The position numbers and the translations under genes were made by a program. From positions 19,395,505-19,459,504 of the forward strand of contig CM055274.1 of assembly GCA_029237695.1 (NCBI GenBank): a stretch of DNA of 64,000 nt. The letters are read 5' to 3'. Shown piece after piece: positions 44,262 through 54,780 of this stretch (position 1 is its first letter; every line of letters begins with the position of its first letter). This DNA is from Conchocele bisecta. Its lineage: Eukaryota; Mollusca; Bivalvia; Lucinida; Thyasiridae. Below the pieces are notes generated by a model. That model was given only the letters and a program-made list of their open reading frames with translations. It was not told the origin of the DNA and ran no database searches.

Positions 44262-44600
44262 GTAAGATTATTACTGATCCTGCCCCCGCCTTACATGACC
44301 TTAGCTGTTGATAGGCCATTAAACACCAATAAACAAACAAACAAACAATTACTGATCCTACTGCTTTTGGGAGGGGACCTGGCATCAGATCAGGATTATT
44401 CTGATTTCAGGGCTGAATGTATAGTTTTTTTTTTATTGTAAATAGTCAGTTCTGATTTTGGGATTTTCCCCCCATTTGTACATGTATTTGAACATGTACC
44501 GGTACATGTACTTGTACAGGTAATATATGGGATTTAGTACTAAACCCATTGACCTGGCCTTAAATGACCTTAGCTGTTGATAGAATTTTAAACCCGAACA
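44262..44600 (+). mobile_element. SINE-like retroposons, two partial copies
   Basis: The 3' block CTTACATGACCTTAGCTGTT / GATAGGCCATTAAACACCAA with an (AAAC)n tail is at 44289-44346. A second partial copy follows (GGAGGGGACCTGGCATCAGA, then CCTTAAATGACCTTAGCTGT at 44553). It matches the SINE at 12413-12640 and within 46425-47323. Confidence 0.55.
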
Positions 44601-45030
44601 ATCAAATCACGCTTACAGCGAAGTACTCTACGTACATGTGTACTGAACTATGTATTTAGTGACATGTACAGATATTGACATTTATAATACCATACTCATT
44701 CCAGGTTGGATGTGATTTCGTTGTTTAGTGAAAAGTAAACAAAATATGAGACTAGCAATGTTTTTTCTACCAAAGAAGATGTGCGTTATTGCATGAAAAT
44801 ATTTACAATACGTACAATATTATCCGTAAATGACCGATTTACGCGTTTTCTATGAAAATTTCGCAAACGTTTGACGCCAATAGAATACAGAACACATCAC
44901 AGTTTCTGTTCTTAAGTACAAAATCACATGGCTTGTCTCATGTAATCATACCATCCCAAGTTATTATTGTATGGTGACACGGAGGATTGAGAGGGTATGT
45001 GTATTATAATTATTAATAAAGCAGCATTAA

Positions 45031-45530
45031 AGGTACATGCCCACTCAGTAGGCACAAAATGTTCTTTATATCAGAGACATCATCTGAGACATTTTCTGGC
45101 AAAATAAACATCATTCATCCATTACCCACGTATTGATTGGCATTATTATACGTTTTATATCTGGCGTAAATTTACACACTGATATCAAGGGCGATAACCG
45201 TGTTTCATTAAAATAAACGGACATTACTAATTTATTCTCTGTATTTGTTTGTTGATGTGCAATGATCACACTTTATAATCGGTCAAAAATATTATTTTTT
45301 CAGGTGACACATTTAATTAGTATAAATATTGAAAAAATATCATGCCTCATTTGCATATGAAAATAGCCTGATACCACAGCGCGTCACTTTCAGTAAAATA
45401 AATATTACTAAATGATTATATCTGTATAGCGGGCACTCGTAATTTTTAGAACTAGTGGAATAGTGACACAATTATACATTATTTAATTCCCATAAAGAAC
45501 AGTTTGTGCCTACTGAGTGGGCATGTACCT
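45031..45530. mobile_element. TTAA-flanked MITE, complete uninterrupted copy
   Basis: A 40-bp inverted repeat forms the ends: AGGTACATGCCCACTCAGTA on the left and its complement TACTGAGTGGGCATGTACCT on the right. TTAA lies outside at 45027-45030 and 45531-45534. It is 500 bp and has no ORF. TTAA duplication is the target signature of piggyBac or Kolobok-type transposases; which of the two is not decided. It serves as the empty-site reference for 28046-33140. A fragment lies at 63485-63609. Confidence 0.85.
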
Positions 45531-45540
45531 TTAACCCTTT

Positions 45541-45780
45541 CACCCTTTCACCCATAAGTAACTGGAATGGACTGTGATTTTTAAATTTTCAAACCAATTC
45601 AATCGTCACAAAATGATTTTCAGACTAATCTATAAAAAGGGTTTTTTATTCTAAAAAAAAATTAAAATTACGTACAAAAAGTGCTGATCCTGATGAGACG
45701 GCTCGTCACGAGCCGGCTCATCTGGATCTACACTGTTTGCAAAGTGGTCTGTAGTGTTGAAAGCGTTAAGACTGCATATC
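45541..45780. repeat. Dispersed repeat with GACGGCTCGTCACGAGCCGG motif
   Basis: GTAACTGGAATGGACTGTGA, then TGATGAGACGGCTCGTCACG / AGCCGGCTCATCTGGATCTA and CACTGTTTGCA. A second copy is at 49810-50300, where a MITE interrupts it. Fragments occur near 7065-7090 and 13320-13370. The class is unknown. Confidence 0.6.
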
Positions 45781-46043
45781 TAAACTATAAATCTGGGATT
45801 CACACCTGGGGCCATTGTATCTGGTGTAGTAAGGGAGCCTGATACCAAATTAGGACACTTGTTTTCGGTAGTGAAAGTTTTCATCATAATGTTTGTGTTT
45901 GGCACATACCATACTGATTCATTCCCGTCTGTATATGATCTTGCTGGTGCATTCCCGTCTATATATGATTTTGCTGTTGATTGGATGTAAAAGATCAATA
46001 AATCAATAAATGTTTGGAGATGTAAATGTCTATTGTTTACATG

Positions 46044-47638
46044 ACATACGACTATAGTCGACGCTTTTTCCGTCTGTGTCGTCGACGTCCAAAATGTCGA
46101 CAACTTTGTACAAGCTTCGTCATCATGCTATAACTTTAATATTACTTTACGGATTGCTTCAATATTTGGACACTTGATACAATGATGTAACCATTAACCA
46201 TGTAAGCCATTTCTTTGCGTCAAAAACATTGTACAAGCTTCGTCATTATGCTATAACTTTCATATTACTTGATGCATTCCTTCAATGTTTGGACACTTGA
46301 TACACGTAAGCATTAGGAACACACTCATGCCGCCATTAACATGACCATGACCTTTTTAACCTTCAAATTTTTGCTGAAACACTTAGCCATTTTTTTGCGT
46401 CAAAAACTTTGTACAAGCTTCGTCGTGGGTGGTAGGTGGGAGCATGCGATGGGTAATTTAACGATTGTGGTTCATCCTTACCAGAATCCCGACTGGAGAC
46501 CTGGTTTGGCCCTCACATACGTCTTTGGCATTTTGTATGTGACAGTTGAATCTGGTTATACCCTGTGAGTATTACGATATTCGTAATCCTATTTTAGGGG
46601 GAGGGGCCAAATGACTTGGTGTGGTATGGACCTGGCACCAGGTCAGGTTATTCTAATTTCAGGGCCCCGTGCAGGCACCGGGGCGGGATCAACTGATCCT
46701 GAGAACAGTGCTGCAGTAGCCATTGCTTGTCGTAAAAGGCGACTAAACTGGCTTAACGATTGGGTTCATACTTTCCGGAACCCACTATACCGGATTTGGC
46801 CCTCATGTACATTTTTGGCTTTCTTGTATGTGAGAGTTGAGTCAGGCTATGCCCCATATATAAAAGTAAGATTAGTGCTAATCCTATTACTTTTAGGGAT
46901 GGGATAAATGATGCTGGTGTGGCGAGGGCCTGGCTCCAGATCAGGTTGTTCTAATTTCAGGACTGAATATATATTTTGATTGTAAATATTGAGTTCTGAA
47001 GTTGGGATTTACCCCCCTCAGACAGGTGGATACGGGACACGACCCCGTTGACCCGTCTGCGTGTAGACTCCCTGAGGCTTGTACCTCTATGTCAGAAAAG
47101 CGGACGTTAAACCCTATTCACTCACTCACTCTAATTTCAGGGCTGAATATATTTGTTCTCGATGTAAATATTTTGTTCTGATTTTGGGATTTTCCCCCGA
47201 ATGCAGCAGGTTAAAATGGGATCGAACCCGTTTGCCCGGCCTTACATGACCTTAGCTGTTGATAGGCCGTTAAACACTAATAAACAAACAAACAAACAAA
47301 CAAACAAACAAACAAACAAACAAACAAGCTTCGTCATAGTGCTATAACTTTCATAATACTTGATGCATTCCTTCAATATTGTTTGGACACTTGTAACCAT
47401 TAGGAACACACTCATGCCGCCATTAACATGACCTTGACCTTTTTTACCTTCACATGATTGTGGAAACACTTAGCGATTTTTTTATGTAGAAAAGTTTCTT
47501 CAACCTTAACTTTTTCGTGTTTTAAGCATGCACTTCTTTGACTGTTTTTGCGATACTTACTTTAGCACATGCCCATGATCATGTTACGGTCAAATACCTC
47601 GACAGGCGCGACACCGCTTCCGTGGCGGAATTCTTGTT
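46044..47638 (+). mobile_element. HINE-like family C variant interrupted by a SINE
   Basis: It is 5'-truncated (starts ACGACTATAGTCGACGCTTT) with cores TGTACAAGCTTCGTCATCAT and CTTCAATATTTGGACACTTG. It ends GACAGGCGCGACACCGCTTC / CGTGGCGGAATTCTTGTT. The body is interrupted at 46425-47323 by a retroposon flanked by a 12-bp duplication. A family K element begins immediately after its end. Confidence 0.7.
46425..47323 (+). mobile_element. SINE-type retroposon cluster with a 12-bp target duplication
   Basis: ACAAGCTTCGTC occurs at 46413-46424 and again at 47324-47335. Between them are tRNA-like/SINE modules (GCTTGTCGTAAAAGGCGACT; ACTTTCCGGAACCCACTATA), and the 3' block CTTACATGACCTTAGCTGTT at 47242 with a long (AAAC)n tail. 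About 900 bp is long for one SINE, so it is probably a composite or tandem SINE. Confidence 0.7.
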
Positions 47639-47641
47639 TTT

Positions 47642-48132
47642 GTACGCCCGTTTGATAAAATGGAACGTATTATGTATTCACCTTGTACGGGCGTGCGGTG
47701 GGCAGACACAGCTTGTCCACACAATAACTAGAGTTCTACTTGATGGATCGTAGCCAAATCTGGTGTACATGTTCATCACGACAAGACAAAGACACCTATT
47801 GAAAATTTTCCGATGAGTTAGCTCCCCTTGGTGACTTGTTTTAAGTTTCACACTCTGCATCCTTGTCCACACAATTAACTCAAGTTTTACTTAACTAATC
47901 GTACTCCTGTTTATCTTGGGAAAAAAAGGAATCATATTCATTTTCCAAATTTCCATTTCCAATGTCCGCACAATAACTACTGGGTAGAGTTCTACCTAAT
48001 GGATCTTAACCAAATTCGGTATACATGTTTATCATAGCAAGAGGAAAAACCCTATTGGTTTTTAGTGAGTTATCTCCCCTTGTTGACTGGCCATACCTCA
48101 ACGGGCGTATATTATGTCCTTTGGCCTCTTGT
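47642..48132 (+). mobile_element. HINE-like family K, complete
   Basis: It starts GTACGCCCGTTTGATAAAAT with a TACGGGCGTGCGG return arm and ends CTCAACGGGCGTATATTATG / TCCTTTGGCCTCTTGTT. The 5' TACGCCCGTT and 3' AACGGGCGTA are perfectly complementary. Three units contain TTGTCCACACAATAACTAGA / GTTCTACTTGATGGATC and GAGTTATCTCCCCTTG. It abuts the family C end at 47638. Confidence 0.75.
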
Positions 48133-48342
48133 TCAAATTAGCGTACTGTTTTTGTTATTGGCTATTAGGAAAAATATATACATTTTGTATAAATACTATA
48201 ATGGGATTTTTATATTTCATAAATGTCATGGCATACGATATATGTGATTAATACATTATGAATAAATATAAAGTTTACTGTCACTTCTATTTCCTGTTGT
48301 AAAGGCACTGTGTCTCCGAAGTTGTAAAATCCAATTGTGAAT

Positions 48343-48560
48343 ACCGTGATAACCCTAAATATTCGGAGACCATTTATTTGGGGAAACATAAAAATATATG
48401 GTTTCCCTACAACAGTGAGCGTGCCAATATTTATGGTTAGTATGGCAGTAGTGGTCATCACAATAACAATGTATTTGGATATAATTTGTTTTGGGAAACC
48501 CCTATTTAATAGGGGTTTTCCAAAGCAAATTATGTCAGAATATTTAGGGTTAATACGGTA
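48343..48560. mobile_element. Palindromic MITE-like element
   Basis: The outer arms are TACCGTGATAACCCTAAATA-type on the left and the complement of GAATATTTAGGGTTAATACG on the right. An inner near-perfect palindrome at 48481-48533 has CCCCTATTTAATAGGGG at its centre. The ORFs on both strands here are products of this palindrome. Confidence 0.6.
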
Positions 48561-49034
48561 TGTGGTGTTATGCTTCATCCACAATAGGCCTAATTTGGCG
48601 GTTTAAGCCCGGGTTCGGAGCATGCGAAGGGTACATTTAACGATGGAAAGAGATGATAGGTTTCAATCGAGCAATGTTATAAGAATTAGTATGTCTTCTA
48701 TTTCGGATCCCTATGAAGCAAGAGTACTATATGTATTTCTTACATTTCAGCCAGTAGTTTATAGAAATATAATGGTAAATTACACCACTCGACATCAGTA
48801 GTATACACCACTCTCGTGCTTACCATATATGGAGAAATGACGTCAGTAACGTCGCAATGATGTGTTTCCTTCGGCCAATCAAATGCTGTTCTCAGACACC
48901 CCCCCTGAATCGCGAGACAGTAGCCTTCACAACGATCCGCCTCCAGAAATTAATTTGCACACATCTTAGCCATAATTTACGTTTCATTCGCTTAGTTTTT
49001 TTATAAATTATCGTGTATGAAATGTAAGAAAACG

Positions 49035-49194
49035 TTTATTTAACCAGGTGAGCTGATTATCTTGAAATAATGCCCTCGTGATTGGTTCCTACCGCTAAAC
49101 AAACTCGGTTCACTACGCTCACTCATTTGTTTCGCGTAAAGACCCAATCACTCGTGCATTATTTCACAATAATCAGCTCACCTGGTTAAATAAA
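49035..49194. mobile_element. Foldback element with about 48-bp arms
   Basis: The arms are TTTATTTAACCAGGTGAGCT / GATTAT on the left and ATAATCAGCTCACCTGGTTA / AATAAA on the right, continuing through AAATAATGCC-like and TGATTGG-like segments. The centre is TCGGTTCACTACGCTCACTC. It has no coding capacity. Confidence 0.7.
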
Positions 49195-49683
49195 TGGTAT
49201 GTAATACATTGTTAATCTAATTGTATTTCATCTCACTTTGAATAGCTACATAACTGGTTCACGGATGTTCACGGATGTAAAAGGTTGCTGAACACCGTTC
49301 GTATCCACTCCTGCTGTCTAACTAGTTTTCTCCGAGATAATCTCCGAGTCAGTTTGTTTCCTGTTGTGGACACGTCTTGTCCGCTGTGCACCGTATTATT
49401 TCTACTTGTTACCATGGTTTCTATATCACCCGTGTCTCTGTATCGTGGCCTTATTGCCAGAGCCTCAGCTTCACTACCCGTATCCCTATGCCTCCACAAG
49501 AGAACATAGTCCATCCCTTTATCATTGGTATGCTGCCCGTCCAAGCTTGATAAACTATCGATATAGCGATATAGCGTGGCAGCTGTAAAGAAAATAACTT
49601 ACATATTTGACCCTTAAACCGCTATCTTAATGTTTTGTCACATGCTGTTTATTTTCCATTGACAGCACTTTAGAACAATCTAC

Positions 49684-49752
49684 AACATGGTTTGACAGCA
49701 CTTCAGAATCATTTCCATTGGAAATGATTCTGAAGTGCTGTCAAACCATGTT
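49684..49752. repeat. Perfect 33-bp-arm palindrome with a 3-base loop
   Basis: The arms AACATGGTTTGACAGCACTT / CAGAATCATTTCC and their exact complement are separated by ATT. Degenerate copies at 14-80 and 27826-27905 share the same right flank (TTTATTGAGA...AACAGCAGAC). Transcripts would fold into a long hairpin. Confidence 0.85.
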
Positions 49753-50043
49753 TTTATTGAGAAATAAGGCAAGATAAAGAAGCAACAGCAGACGACAATT
49801 GTTGTGTGTAGCGGTCTAATGGTTAACACTTTTGATTCTAAATAGCTGGAATGGATAGTGATATTTTAATTAAAGCACACTCATCACACACTGATTTTCA
49901 GACTAGCCCATTTATAAGAATGGATTTATTTTTTCTAAAAAATATGAACATTTCTTGCAAAAAGTGCAGATCCTCACGAGACGGCTCATAACAAGCCGGC
50001 TCATATGGATCTACACTGTTTGCAGATACCGCTATAGAGGTCA

Positions 50044-50283
50044 GGGGCCCGTTTCACTAAACTTTGTACGACTAAGAAGTCTAGGTGCGAAATTGAAATC
50101 CATAACATTTGTTCCGACAGCCGACTTTGGAAAATATTTCGCGGTTGTGCTGCATTTAATGACACAAACTCGTAGGTACAACATGGTAGCATTAGAGAAA
50201 CACGATCATGTGAGAAGCAAAATAATAGAAATATTTTTATTTTTACGAACATTTTTATCGTACAACGTTTAGTGAACTGGCCC
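50044..50283. mobile_element. MITE with GGGCCCGTTTCACTAAAC ends
   Basis: The left end is GGGGCCCGTTTCACTAAACT / TTGTACGA and the right end is the complement of GGGCCAGTTCACTAAACGTT / GTACGA. It is about 240 bp and interrupts the second copy of the repeat at 45541-45780. Confidence 0.65.
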
Positions 50284-51656
50284 ATGTAGTGTTGAAAGTT
50301 TCTATGCTTTAAGCCGCCAATGATATTTTTCCGGGACCGCGTGCTATTTTTGGTTTGATCATGTGTACGTCATCTATAGGGTTATAGTAAGTAAAAAATG
50401 CTGTTTTGACCTCCGGAATCTTTGATCAATGTCCAATGACCGTTCAAAGACAGTACCCCATATGCATAATGTTACCAAAGTGTTGGGAAAATAAACATAC
50501 TATTTTTAGCTCACCTGAGCAAAGCTCATGTGAGCTATTGTTATGGCAAAGTGTCCGTCGTCCGTCCGTCCGTCCGTCCGTCCGTGAACATTTTCAATCA
50601 TCTTCTTCTCCCGAACTGCTGAGCCAATATTGGTTAAACTTCACAGGGATGATATATGGGTGATGCCATTTCAGATTTGTTAAAATGGAGGTCATCGACA
50701 ATCCAAGATGGCCACCATGGAAAAGTAGGTCAAATTCTTAAAAAATCTTCTTCTCACGAACCGCCAGGCCGATTTCGACGATACTGGGTATGAATGATCG
50801 ATAGTTAGCGCTGTTTCAGATTTGTTCATATGGTGGCCCGTGGGTCAAAAATGGACGACGCCCGAGGGGTCAAATTTTATTTTTAACCGAATATAGTCAT
50901 GTAATATATCAAATCGAAGGTATTGACGAGACAATCACTCTGGAACATTTTTTGTCTAAATCATATGATTACGTCATCCAAGATGGCCACCGATAGTTCA
51001 AATGGTCATTCTTTTACTAAAGATTTCAAACGTCTTTTTCTTGTAAACTGCTTGGCCGATATTGGCCAAACTTAACTGTAATGGTCTGTGGGTGAAGCCT
51101 GTTCATTTTTGTTAAAATGGAGGTCATCAACAAATCCAAGATGTCCGCCGTTGAAAAGTAGGTCAAATTGTCTCGCCCGCGAAGCGGAAAGCGAGACATA
51201 GGTTTTGCTTTTCCGGAGTCGGCGGCGTCGTCGTCGTCATCATTCAATGTTAAGTTTTCGTGTTACGGTCATTACTTCAACACCTTATCAGCTACAGTCA
51301 TCAAACTTTATACATACCTTTACTATGATATGTAGATGAATATAGGACTATTAAAAACAATTCCGGGCTCCAGGGTCAAGGTCAAACTCTATTTCTTTCT
51401 ATGCTACAAACTGAACATTAATGCATGAAGACCCGTTTTCTCGTGCGCTCTGTACACCTTACCTGTAGAGAGAACAATAGCCTTCTCCAGTTGAACACTT
51501 CTGCATGTGCAAGCATGTGCAAATTTCCAGCTTGACCACTAAATGTCCAGCTAAATTATTACTGGTAATTATACCCCCCGCAACGAGTTGTGGCGGGGTA
51601 TACTGGAGTCAGGTTGTCCGTCCGTCCGTGCGTCCATCCGTGCGTCCGTCCGGGCA

Positions 51657-51798
51657 CACATACAGGGTCTTAGGTGGTTAGAGGCGTGGCCTAAGACAAA
51701 AGAATACAATAGATTTATTCCGTTGACCACTTAAGCCTATTGTTCCTTAGGTGGTCATTCCTTTGATCTTTTATATAGTAAAAACCACCTAAGGGATG
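51657..51798. mobile_element. Small inverted-repeat insert in the GTCC tract of family G
   Basis: It starts ACATACAGGGTCTTAGGTGG and ends CCACCTAAGGGATGT, with CTTAGGTGGT/ACCACCTAAG arms. GTCC repeats lie on both sides. The 5' junction CCGGGCACACAT is shared with 17269-17489 in a family F element. Confidence 0.6.
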
Positions 51799-52550
51799 TC
51801 ACGTAAGGATGTCCGTCCGTCCGTCCGTCCGTGCGTCCGGGTAAACTTAACATCAGAGAAATATTGTTATAACTTCTATTTCCTTCATCTAAAATGCTTG
51901 ATATTTCACACATGCATTCCTGTAAGGCTCTACTAACATGCTGTGCCAAATCCACGACCGTCCAACCCCCGCAGATCCCAAGGTCAAGGTCAAATACTTA
52001 GTCCGTAAACTTAACATCAGAGAAATATTGTTATAACTTCTATTTCCTTCGTCTAAAATGCTTAATATTTCACACATGCATTCCCGTAAGGCTCTACTAC
52101 CATGCTGTGCCAAATCCACGATCGTCCACCCCCCGCAGATCCCAAGGTCAAGGTCAAATACTTAGTCTCTTTACAAAACTTAACATCAGAGAAATATTGT
52201 TATAACTTCTATTTCCTTCATCTAAAATGCTTAATATTTCACACATGCATTCCTGTAAGGCTCTACTACCATGCTGTGCCAAATCCACGACCATCCAACC
52301 CCCGCTGATACCAAGGTCAAGGTCAAATACTTAGTCTCTTTACAAAACTTAACATCAGAGAAATATTGTTATAACTTCTATTTCCTTCATCTAAAATGCT
52401 TAATATTTCACACATGCATTCCTGTAAGGCTCTACTACCATGCTGTGCCAAATCCATGACCGTTCAACCCCCGCTGATCCCAATGTCAAGGTCAAATACT
52501 CTTTACAAAACTTAACATCAGAGAAATAAGTTATAACTCGCATACATACC

Positions 52551-52808
52551 TATAACCTCGACTTAACGCCCCCCTCCTAATAAGCCCTCCCCCCCCCCCA
52601 CAAATAAAACCAATGACCGCCAATTTCAAACACAAATAATCCTTATATCCTTATTTGTGTTTGAAATTGGCGGTCCTTGGTAAAAAAAAAAAAAAATTAT
52701 TATTTTTTTTTTTTTCTTTTTTTTTTTTCTTTTTTTTTTACTGGCTAATAAACGCACCCCCCCCTTTTGTAAAATGTAACGCCTCCGCGGGCCTTAATTC
52801 GAGGTTAT
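52551..52808. mobile_element. MITE with TATAACCTCGA ends and an internal hairpin
   Basis: The ends TATAACCTCGACTTAACGCC and the complement TATAACCTCGAATTAAGGCC are inverted. Inside, 52616-52639 and 52651-52674 form a perfect 24-bp stem (CCGCCAATTTCAAACACAAA). Poly-C, poly-A and poly-T runs follow. Confidence 0.65.
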
Positions 52809-53652
52809 ACGGTAGTCTCTTTACAAAACTTAACATCAGAGAAATCGGTTATAACTTCTATTTCCTTGCTCGGATCTGCTTCATATTTCACACACTCATT
52901 GCTCCAATGGACCTCTACCACCCTGTGACAAATTCACGTTCATGCCGCTCGCGCTAATCCCAGAGTCAAGGTCACAAGCCCACACACTTGGAAATTTTTC
53001 ATATTTTAGGGGTACCTGGGCCCACGCGGGGGGTATTCCGTAAGCCTCGCTTACTGACCAATCTAGTTTATACAGGTAATATTATAGCATGTTTTACCAA
53101 AATCAGATGATTACGTCATCCAAGATGGCCACCGACAGGTCAAAAGGTTGTTCTTTTACTAAAGATTTCAAAGGACTTCTTGTGAACTGCTTGGCCGATA
53201 TTGACCAAACTTAACTGAAATGGTTTGTTGGTGAAGCCTGTTCATTTTTGTCAAAATGGAGGTCATCACCAAATCCAAGATGTCCACCGTTGAAAAGTAG
53301 GTCAAATTGTCAAAAAATCTTACAAACCACCAGGCCGATTTCGACGAAACTTTGTATGAATGATGGATAGTTAACGCTGATTCAGATTTGTTCATATGGT
53401 GGTGGCCTCTGGGTCAAAAATGGTCGTGGCCCTAGGGGTCAAATTTTAGTTTTGACCAAATATGTTCATTTTATATATCAAATCGAAGGTATAGCAGTAA
53501 ATCACATGCACATCCGCAATATATGTTGGATCAGAAGGTACAACAAATTCTGTGGAACATTTGAAGTTGTAAGTGAAGAGTCTTTGTGAAATCAAGATGA
53601 CCACTATGGAAGCTTTTAGGTGAGCGATACAGGCCCATTTGGGCCTCTTGTT

Positions 53653-54780
53653 TATTTTCCTGCATCAGTAATAATCCAAAAACATGTCAATTATGCAGAT
53701 AATGAAACTTTCTACAATTACCTATATCAAAATAAATAAATTATACTCAAGATGGCCGCTGAAAATGAATTATATTCAAGATGGCTGCTGAAAATAGAAA
53801 TATATGATACAGTTAAATGTCCACCGACCGTTCCAATTAGTGCACTTTTTGTTTCATCATTCAAAATGGCCGCCACATACTGGCTGTATTTATCATCTTA
53901 TCCATGTTCGTTACACAATATAATGATTATGGACATGTGTCTTGAATGTTGGCGTCGTTTTCAATATAGTAAATATAGTATGTCTACATCAATGATATAA
54001 TACTGATGTAGAATCTATACTGAGCAAAAAAAGAAACGTCCCTCCCTGTTTAAATAAAGATTGCCAAAGACCCAAAAGAGTTACAGTAATACATCCCAAA
54101 TAAAAATGAAGCTCGTTCAACTATGGATCGATACCAGTTCATTAGGTGATGTTAGCCTGGACAGTTTCGGAGCAATACGTCGGCGACGTCGATAGGGGTC
54201 AAAATGAAAAATCCTGAACGTATTGACATGCTTGTAATAATGATTTAAAATGACACATACCGGTAATCGTTTGCAAATACCGTTTTACATTATTTGTCTT
54301 GCGTGACCTCAATTTCTGTGCATTTATACTGTAATTCATGAATAAATGACGTAACGTAACGTAGACGTGTGGCGTTATACAAATTCAGCGCTACAGCGGT
54401 CGCGAAAATTATGGATGTGGGCATTTTTGGCGATTCATTCTCACTTTACGATCTGCCACTTAAACGATGACTAATTGGTTAGAGAGTTGGTTCCTCTACT
54501 TGAAATGTCGTCGAGAAGGACCACAAAAGCGGGTTACGCTGGGTGAATTGGGTCCATTATTTGGTGCTTTATTTGCGCCGTTCAATAATTTTCTAGGCAT
54601 AGCGTCTCAGAAGTTTATGCATCGGCTATCTATACGCCATCAGAGTTCATGACAATCGACATTGACGTAAGGTAACGTAATGTAAGGTTCTCGTCTTCTG
54701 TTCGTCACAGCAGATTTACACAGATTGTTACAAACATCGCATGTATACCAGAGTCATGTGACATATCACTGAATGTTCTT
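53653..54780. other. Intergenic DNA without recognised gene
   Basis: AAGATGGCCGC-type motifs recur at 53749 and 53778. ACTGAGCAAAAAAAGAAACG at 54012-54031 resembles the end of a widespread invertebrate Tc1/mariner-type repeat, but no matching partner end was found. The 61-residue ORF at 54467 has no recognised homology. Confidence 0.4.

Larger units (their letters stand above)
51571..53067 (+). mobile_element. HINE-like family G, full copy with two small inserts
   Basis: It begins ATACCCCCCGCAACGAGTTG and ends GGGGTATTCCGTAAGCCTCG / CTTACTGACCAATCTAGTT. About six cores carry AACATCAGAGAAATATTGTT and AAGGTCAAGGTCAAATACTT. The H sequence at 29716-29734 (GGTAATTTATACAGG) gives the empty site, showing insertion among T residues with no duplication. 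Confidence 0.8.
51171..53097 (+). mobile_element. HINE-like family H, interrupted by family G
   Basis: The 5' hairpin is TCTCGCCCGCGAAGCGGAAA / GCGAGACATAGG with a GTCGTC tract. The core has CCAGGGTCAAGGTCAAACTC. The sequence matches the H-like region at 29540-30400. The right terminus is inferred from where family E resumes and is uncertain. Confidence 0.55.
50508..53652 (+). mobile_element. HINE-like family E, second full copy, interrupted by H
   Basis: It starts AGCTCACCTGAGCAAAGCTC / ATGTGAGCT and has (GTCC)n. It ends TTAGGTGAGCGATACAGGCC / CATTTGGGCCTCTTGTT. The interior units with CCAAGATGGCC resume after the H insertion at about 53098. Confidence 0.8.

Noticed and set aside
48210..48606. 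Overlapping ORFs of 124 and 89 codons on opposite strands
   Set aside because: They arise from a palindromic MITE and show no recognisable protein features.
21049..53652. An autonomous Helentron (Rep/helicase) in the window
   Set aside because: No frame in the listed elements shows Rep, helicase or endonuclease motifs. All copies appear non-autonomous.
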